DNA of 64,000 nt from an uncultured Streptomyces sp. (GTDB lineage: Bacteria; Actinomycetota; Actinomycetes; Streptomycetales; Streptomycetaceae), in the NCBI RefSeq assembly GCF_947488945.1, contig NZ_CANLBS010000015.1, positions 124,001 to 188,000 of the forward strand. The letters are read 5' to 3'. Positions 59,537 through 64,000 of the stretch are shown here, piece by piece. The position numbers were made by a program, and so were the translations under genes. The notes under the pieces are model-generated. The model had not been told where the DNA came from, ran no database searches, and saw only the letters and a program-made list of their open reading frames with translations. Position 1 is the first letter of the stretch. Every line of letters begins with the position of its first letter.

Positions 59537-59992
59537 TCAAGGGGCAATCGCCGCGCGGCCGGTGGGCCTCCCGCCCACCGTCACACGGACGGGCGGCCGG
59601 TCGAACTCGCACCAGACGGTCTTGCCGGGCACCCGCCCCGACACCCCCCACCGGTCCGCGAACGCCTCCACGAGCAGCAGCCCTCGCCCACCCTCACCCT
59701 CCGGCACCCGCACGGCGGGCAGCCCCCCGCCGCTGTCGTGCACCTCGACCCTCAGCCCGCGCATCCCGGCCGACGGCTCCACCCTGACCAGATACCCGCG
59801 CCCCGGCGGCACCCCGTGCAGCAGGGCATTGGTGGCCAATTCGCTCACACACAGCAACACATCGTCCAGTCGCGCCGCGAAGCCCCACTCCAGCACGGCC
59901 GTTCGTACGAACTCCCGCGCACCGGCCACCGACCTGCGCCGTCGATGGCAGAACAGCTCGCGCGTCAGGGGGAGTTCCACAGTCTCGTTCAT
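59537..59992 (-). CDS. ATP-binding protein, anti-sigma-factor-type HATPase
   Basis: Protein of 151 residues of the HATPase_c_2 (SpoIIAB/RsbW-like) family. N box: LCVSELATNALLHG near 46-59; G1: DSGGGLPA near 84-92; G2: GGRGLLLVEAFADRWG near 99-114. It is probably a Ser/Thr kinase of anti-anti-sigma proteins or a relative whose target is not in view. It starts at ATG 59992. It is divergent from the XRE-DUF5753 gene, the familiar Streptomyces arrangement around whiJ/abaA-type loci. Confidence 0.85.
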   Translation of the reverse strand: MNETVELPLTRELFCHRRRRSVAGAREFVRTAVLEWGFAARLDDVLLCVSELATNALLHGVPPGRGYLVRVEPSAGMRGLRVEVHDSGGGLPAVRVPEGEGGRGLLLVEAFADRWGVSGRVPGKTVWCEFDRPPVRVTVGGRPTGRAAIAP

Positions 59993-60009
59993 GGCACCAG
60001 AGTCACGTT

Positions 60010-60063
60010 GGGTAGCTACCCTGATGCAGTGCGTCGACCCGTACACGGGTGTTGTACGGGTCG
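60010..60063. promoter_or_regulatory. Two palindromes between the ATPase and XRE genes
   Basis: GGGTAGCTACCC at 60010-60021 is a perfect 12-bp palindrome that includes a TACCCT -10-like sequence. CGACCCGTAC (60035-60044) and GTACGGGTCG (60054-60063) form a second 10-9-10 inverted repeat. Both lie in the 113-bp divergent promoter gap. Confidence 0.6.
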
Positions 60064-60105
60064 CGGAGGCGTGAAGTACGGATGCGGATGGGGAGAGGGA
60101 GCCAC

Positions 60106-60930
60106 ATGCACCCCAGGAATCGGCAGCGCCGGAACGCGTCGGCCATGAAGCTCGTGGGCAGACTCGTCGCCCTCTTCCGCGTCGCGGCCGGCCTGACACA
60201 GTCCCAGCTCGCCGCGAACGTCGGCGTACAGGAGGAGACGGTCGCCTCCATCGAACAGGGCCGCCGCGCCCTCCTCCCCGACCTCGCCCGCAGCATGGAC
60301 ACCCTGCTGTCCACGAAGGGCGCGCTGGAGACGGCGGTCGCGAACATGCCGGAAGTGGACCTGATCCCGGCGTGGGCGGAGCAGTACATGGACCTGGAGA
60401 AGGAGGCGTTGGCGCTGTCCTTCTTTGCCAATCAAGTGCTCCCGGGGCTGCTCCAGACGGAGTCGTACGCTCGCGCCGTGTTCCGCAGCCGAGTACCGGC
60501 GTTCAGTGAAGAGGAGATCGAGACGCACGTCGAGAACCGTTTGCACCGCCAAGAGGTGCTGCGGCGCAAACTACCGCCGACAACCAGCTTCATCCTTGCC
60601 GAGGCCATTCTGCTGGCCCGCCTCGGCGGAGATGACGTGCACCAGGAGATGATCCGCAACCTGCGCAGGTGCGCACGCCTGCCCAACGTAACCATCCAGG
60701 TCATGCCATCCATTCGACATACTCATGCCTCTCTCGACGGACCGTTCATCCTGCTGGAGACACCAGATTTCCAGCACCTCGCCTACACCGAGACCCAGCG
60801 CGGCAGCCAGCTCATCAACGACCCGAATGAGGTCAGCATCCTGGCGCAGAAATATGCGATGCTGCGGACGCAGGCCCTGAACACGGAAGAGTCGAGGGAC
60901 CTGCTGGACCGGCTGCTAGGAGAGCAATGA
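60106..60930 (+). CDS. XRE-family regulator with DUF5753 (WhiJ-like)
   Basis: Protein of 274 residues. Helix-turn-helix near 19-60 (FRVAAGLTQSQLAANVGVQEETVASIEQGRRALLPDLARSMD), followed by the DUF5753 domain (about 80-260) with PAWAEQYMDLEKEALALSFFANQVLPGLLQTESYARAVF, IQVMPSIRHTHASLDGPFILLE and a C-terminal YTETQRGSQLINDPNEVSILAQKYAML. This is the Streptomyces WhiJ-type regulator class, which pairs with DUF397 proteins. ATG 60106 has GGGAG upstream. Its stop overlaps the DUF397 start (ATGA, 60927-60930). Confidence 0.9.
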   Translation: MHPRNRQRRNASAMKLVGRLVALFRVAAGLTQSQLAANVGVQEETVASIEQGRRALLPDLARSMDTLLSTKGALETAVANMPEVDLIPAWAEQYMDLEKEALALSFFANQVLPGLLQTESYARAVFRSRVPAFSEEEIETHVENRLHRQEVLRRKLPPTTSFILAEAILLARLGGDDVHQEMIRNLRRCARLPNVTIQVMPSIRHTHASLDGPFILLETPDFQHLAYTETQRGSQLINDPNEVSILAQKYAMLRTQALNTEESRDLLDRLLGEQ

Positions 60931-61181
60931 GCATGGCACGCGAGTGGTTCAAGTCCAGTTACAGCGGCAGCGAAGGCGGCGAGTGCCTCGAAGTCGCCTA
61001 CGACTGGCACAAGTCCAGCTACAGCGGTGACGAAGGCGGGCAGTGCGTCGAGGTCGCCGCCCACCCCACCGCCGTCCACATCCGCGACTCCAAGCACACC
61101 GACGGCCCCGTCCTCACCGTCGCACCCACCACCTGGACCGCCTTCGCGGGCCACGCCGCTCGCGGAACGCTCGCCGGCTGA
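60927..61181 (+). CDS. DUF397 protein with duplicated motif
   Basis: Protein of 84 residues. The family motif W-x-KSSYSG-x-x-GG-x-C-x-EVA occurs twice in tandem: WFKSSYSGSEGGECLEVAYD at 7-26, then WHKSSYSGDEGGQCVEVA at 27-44, followed by the usual VHIRDSKHTDGPVLTVAPTTWTAFA end. Ordinary DUF397 proteins have one copy, so the first is a duplication. DUF397 proteins act with XRE-DUF5753 regulators in development and antibiotic control (WhiJ/BldB type). Coupled to the regulator by a 4-bp overlap. Confidence 0.9.
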   Translation: MSMAREWFKSSYSGSEGGECLEVAYDWHKSSYSGDEGGQCVEVAAHPTAVHIRDSKHTDGPVLTVAPTTWTAFAGHAARGTLAG

Positions 61182-61269
61182 CCGCCCATGCCTCCGACGC
61201 CCCCGTGCACCGGGCCACGGCTCGGCCGTTCCGCGGAGGGCCGGATTCGGCGACCCGAGTCCAGCTCGG

Positions 61270-61827
61270 CTAGGACAACGGTCGACCGCCGAGGCCCGTC
61301 CGGTTCACGCCGCGGGGCGAGAAGGTCATCGGGCCGATCCAGCCCTGGCGGACGAGGGCGACCTGGGAGGGCAGGGGCGAGACCGGGTCGAGCGCCCTGC
61401 CGCGGATCCAGTTGGCGAACAGCCCCTCCGTCGTGGCGACGGCGGACACCACCATGGTCACCTTCAGGTCCCCGTCGCTCCAGGTGTTCCACAGCGCCCA
61501 GCCCTCGGGCCTCGGGTCGACGCCGAGGCGTGCGCACATCTCCTCGTACGTTCCGTCCACCCCGGCCGGCACGGTCCCGGGCTTCCACACCGAGGCGCCG
61601 ACGAGACGGAGGAAAGGCCGGTCCTCCTCCAGGCACCCGTCGCCTTCGAAATGGTGGTGCCGCAGAGCCCGGGCAAGGAGGTTCACGCTGCGTCGGAGCG
61701 GTGTCGCGTCCGCCGGGTCCGCCCGCAGCGCGAGCCATCCCTCACGGGACGCCTCCACCCTGACGCGGTCGGCGAGGCGCTCGATCTCCCGGAGATAGTC
61801 CAGGTCGCTGAGTTCGGGGGACGTCAC
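61270..61827 (-). CDS. Hypothetical protein
   Basis: Protein of 185 residues from GTG 61827 with GAGG nine bases upstream; the ATG further upstream (61998) would add 57 residues that look non-coding. No signal or membrane helix is present. Segments include DLDYLREIERLADRVRVEASREGWLALRA, LLARALRHHHFEGDG, GTYEEMCARLGVDPRPEGWALWNTWSDGDLKVTMVVSAVATTEGLFANWIRGR. It appears soluble and alpha/beta. I do not recognise it. It lies between the WhiJ-like unit and the protease, convergent with the former. Confidence 0.6.
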   Translation of the reverse strand: MTSPELSDLDYLREIERLADRVRVEASREGWLALRADPADATPLRRSVNLLARALRHHHFEGDGCLEEDRPFLRLVGASVWKPGTVPAGVDGTYEEMCARLGVDPRPEGWALWNTWSDGDLKVTMVVSAVATTEGLFANWIRGRALDPVSPLPSQVALVRQGWIGPMTFSPRGVNRTGLGGRPLS

Positions 61828-62081
61828 GGCCGAGAGCCTCGCATCACCCCGCCGGCACCGGCAAGGTGATAAGCGCACGGAGCACGCCGACGCACCGCAC
61901 CACCGGGAGACCGGCTCTGCTCCGACCGGCCCAATCCTCAGGGAGCCGGTCGGGCGGTCCCCGTCCCCCACGGCGGGCAAAGATGAAATGTACGTCATAT
62001 CACCCTCGGCGCAGGCTTTGATCTTCGAGTCGTGTCAGTCCCGACCCGGACCTCGATCCGTGTCCGCACCGAGGAGCATCC

Positions 62082-63050
62082 TTGCGATTCACCGTCCCCC
62101 CGCGCCGCACCACCGCACGGACGGCGACCGCCGTCGCCGTGCTGGCCGCCGTCGCCCTCGCCGCCCCCGCCGCCGGAGCCTCGGAGGGGGTCGGGCCGAA
62201 GCCGGTCCAGTTCTCCGACCCGCAGCTCGAAGCCGCGCTCGTCACCCTGAACTCCAGCGAGCTGATCCCCGGCACCGCCTGGGGCCTGGACCCCGCCCTC
62301 GGCCGGGTCGTCGTCACCGCCGACCCGACCGTCACCGGGACCAGGGCGACCGCGCTCGCCAAGATCCTCGAACCGCTCGGGACGACGGTGCGACTCCAGC
62401 GCACCGACAAGAAGTTCGAGTCGCTCCTCTCCGGCGGCGAGGCGATCTACGGATCCGCCGACTCACCGGTCCAGGCGCGCTGTTCCCTCGGCTTCAACGT
62501 CCGGCGGGCCGGGAAGCCGGACGCCCTGCTGACCGCCGGCCACTGCGGCAACCCGGTCAAGAGCTGGTCCCTCTCCCAGGCCGGGCCGCAGGTCGCCCTG
62601 GTGCCGGACGGCGGATCGAGCTTCCCGGGCAACGACTACGCCCTCGCCGAGTACACCGACACGTCCGTCGCCCACCCGAGCGAGGTCTTCCGCCAGGGGC
62701 TCGCCCCGCTGCCCGTCACCGGCGCCCGCGACGCGGTCGTCGGCGAGGCCGTCAGCCGCATCGGCTCCACCACCGGCCTGCACGGCGCCGACGCCGGCGA
62801 GCCCGGCCAGATCACCGGCCTCGACTACACGGTGAACTACGAGGAGGGCCGGGTCACCGGCCTGACCCGCACCAACGTCTGCGCCGAACCCGGCGACAGC
62901 GGCGGCGCGTTCTACTTCACCAACGGAGACGGCACCGCCACCGCCGCGGGGCTCACCTCCGGCGGCAACGGCGACTGCACCACCGGCGGCACCGTCTTCT
63001 TCCAGCCGGTCGTCGAAGCCCTCGACGCCTTCGGCGCCACCGTCGGGTAA
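62082..63050 (+). CDS. Secreted S1-family serine protease (streptogrisin/alpha-lytic type)
   Basis: Preproprotease of 322 residues. Signal TATAVAVLAAVALAAPAAGA near 13-32; a prodomain (about 35-125) follows. The mature chymotrypsin-fold protease has the catalytic His in LLTAGHCGN, the Asp in NDYALAEY and the Ser in EPGDSGGAFYF. Cys pairs around RCSLGF/GHC and NVCAEPGDSGG/GDCTTG are typical disulfides. It starts at TTG 62082 behind GAGGAG. Extracellular protein degradation is expected. Confidence 0.92.
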   Translation: MRFTVPPRRTTARTATAVAVLAAVALAAPAAGASEGVGPKPVQFSDPQLEAALVTLNSSELIPGTAWGLDPALGRVVVTADPTVTGTRATALAKILEPLGTTVRLQRTDKKFESLLSGGEAIYGSADSPVQARCSLGFNVRRAGKPDALLTAGHCGNPVKSWSLSQAGPQVALVPDGGSSFPGNDYALAEYTDTSVAHPSEVFRQGLAPLPVTGARDAVVGEAVSRIGSTTGLHGADAGEPGQITGLDYTVNYEEGRVTGLTRTNVCAEPGDSGGAFYFTNGDGTATAAGLTSGGNGDCTTGGTVFFQPVVEALDAFGATVG

Positions 63051-63171
63051 GCCCCGCCCCCCTCCCGCGCCCGGCCCGCCGCCGACCGCCCCGGTCGGCG
63101 GCGGACGGTTGCTCGGCGTCGGACGACCGTTCGGCGACCGACGGCGGCGGACGCGCACGCCCCTCACGTAT

Positions 63172-63213
63172 TGGTCCAGACCTATTGACGGGTTGGTCTA
63201 GTCCTCTTAACGT
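63172..63213 (+). promoter_or_regulatory. Chitinase promoter: 12-bp direct repeats and -35/-10 elements
   Basis: TGGTCCAGACCT (63172-63183) and TGGTCTAGTCCT (63194-63205) are the paired direct repeats known upstream of Streptomyces chitinase genes. TTGACG (63185-63190) and TAACGT (63208-63213), 17 bp apart, form the likely promoter, with the repeats flanking and overlapping it. Chitin/N-acetylglucosamine control is predicted. Confidence 0.85.
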
Positions 63214-63333
63214 TCCCTTCATCTTCTCAGCAGCCGGCCCGTCAAACTGCGCACGTCGCGGGCCAACCAGCTTCGCCGCTACGCATGTTGATCCACGTTG
63301 TGTCCTGACATCCTCCCCTCCCCAGGAGGCACC

Positions 63334-64000
63334 ATGCCGTCCCCCGCACGCACGAGAGCACTCCTTCTGGCATCCGGCGCCGCCATCGCCGGACTGCTGG
63401 TCGGCGGGCTCTCGGCCGGCGTCTCGCACGCCGCCGACAACGAGTCGTGCCGTCCCGACGGGCTGTACAAGACGGCCGGCGTCGACGTCCCGTACTGCTC
63501 GGTCTACGACTCCGAGGGCCGCGAGAAAATGGGCGCGGACCACCAGCGCCGCGTCATCGGCTACTTCACCGGATGGCGCACCGGCAAGGACGGCACCCCC
63601 GCCTACCTCGCCAACAACATCCCCTGGTCCAAGGTCACCCACCTGAACTACGCCTTCGCCCACGTCGGCGGGGACAACAAGATCTCCGTGGGCGCGAACA
63701 ACGCGAACAACGCGGCCACCGGGATGACCTGGCCGGGTGTCGCGGGTGCCGAGATGGATCCGGCCCTCCCCTACAAGGGCCACTTCAACCAGTTGACGAA
63801 GTTCAAGAAGCAGTACCCGAACGTGAAGACCCTCATATCGGTGGGCGGTTGGGCGGAGACCGGCGGGTACTTCGGCGACGACGGCAAGAGGGTCGACTCC
63901 GGCGGCTTCTACTCGATGGCCACCAACGCCGACGGCTCGGTCAACCAGGCCGGCATCGACACCTTCGCGAACTCCTCGGTCGAGTTCATCCGCACGTACG
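63334..64000 (+). CDS. GH18 chitinase, partial at 3' end
   Basis: Secreted chitinase of family 18, cut by the window end after 222 codons. Signal LLLASGAAIAGLLVGGLSAGVSHAA near 9-34. The catalytic barrel begins RVIGYFTGWRTG, THLNYAFAHV, then YPNVKTLISVGGWAETGGYF, the SxGG strand of GH18 enzymes. The catalytic DxxDxDxE motif would lie just beyond the visible part. ATG 63334 has AGGAGG at 63324-63329. It is under the repeat-type chitinase promoter. Confidence 0.93.
   Translation, partial: MPSPARTRALLLASGAAIAGLLVGGLSAGVSHAADNESCRPDGLYKTAGVDVPYCSVYDSEGREKMGADHQRRVIGYFTGWRTGKDGTPAYLANNIPWSKVTHLNYAFAHVGGDNKISVGANNANNAATGMTWPGVAGAEMDPALPYKGHFNQLTKFKKQYPNVKTLISVGGWAETGGYFGDDGKRVDSGGFYSMATNADGSVNQAGIDTFANSSVEFIRTY

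Overview
The window is a very GC-rich (third-position G/C), densely packed actinobacterial chromosome segment. Streptomyces (or a very close relative) is the best fit: F420 and futalosine-menaquinone genes, a WhiJ-like HTH/DUF397/ATPase trio, DUF3558 lipoproteins, DUF2637, an extracellular S1 protease and a GH18 chitinase under the classical Streptomyces chitinase direct repeats. About 60 protein genes are supported; I saw no rRNA, tRNA, CRISPR array or insertion sequence. The first and last genes (fbiC and the chitinase) run off the window.

Layout. 1-9.4 kb: fbiC (coenzyme F420), a HAD hydrolase, an M20 amidohydrolase-MFS pair with a divergent double-AsnC regulator, an F420-type LLM oxidoreductase and a Tat-exported PHP metallohydrolase. 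9.4-18.7 kb: an amino-acid permease, a VapBC-type toxin-antitoxin pair, an acyl-CoA synthetase, and a thiolase facing FabG-MaoC across a GAGTAA/TTACTC operator, closed by a TetR gene (same gene set as mycobacterial fadA2/fabG4/htdX). 18.7-20.9 kb: an SDF-family symporter preceded by a Cys-rich HVDL-type leader peptide and a hairpin, then DUF4229. 21.6-27.5 kb: menaquinone (futalosine) genes mqnE, UbiX, mqnP and mqnL, mixed with an AsnC regulator, a 43-aa protein and a rhomboid. 27.6-31.1 kb: a four-gene accessory operon with two WXG100-like proteins (type VII secretion type). 31.4-33.9 kb: a PLDc_N protein and MarR/aldehyde dehydrogenase with two matching operators. 33.9-41.7 kb: cytochrome c maturation (ccsB, resB, ccdA, resA), a polysaccharide-deacetylase-like lipoprotein, a phosphatase of the phosphoglycerate mutase superfamily and hemL. 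42-46.7 kb: small and regulatory genes, GNAT, Mut7-C and SDR. 46.9-56.1 kb: RtcB, two DUF3558 lipoproteins, a Gln-rich DUF2637 membrane protein, class I lysS and argS. 56.2-64 kb: a probable GvpU-like protein, a phospholipase D-type cardiolipin synthase, an iron-box-controlled YncE beta-propeller, the WhiJ-like module, an unknown protein, a secreted S1 protease and the chitinase.

How it works together. Much of the window is respiratory and cofactor metabolism: F420, menaquinone, haem (hemL) and cytochrome c maturation. Around this sit regulator/target pairs whose operators can be read directly: MarR-ALDH, thiolase-FabG, DmdR-type iron box-YncE, and the chitinase repeats. The parts most likely to reward follow-up are the WXG100 operon, the Cys-rich leader before the SDF transporter (suggesting cystine/cysteine-responsive attenuation), the duplicated DUF397 protein, and a recurring pattern in which the stop-codon end of a gene is duplicated just downstream (five cases).
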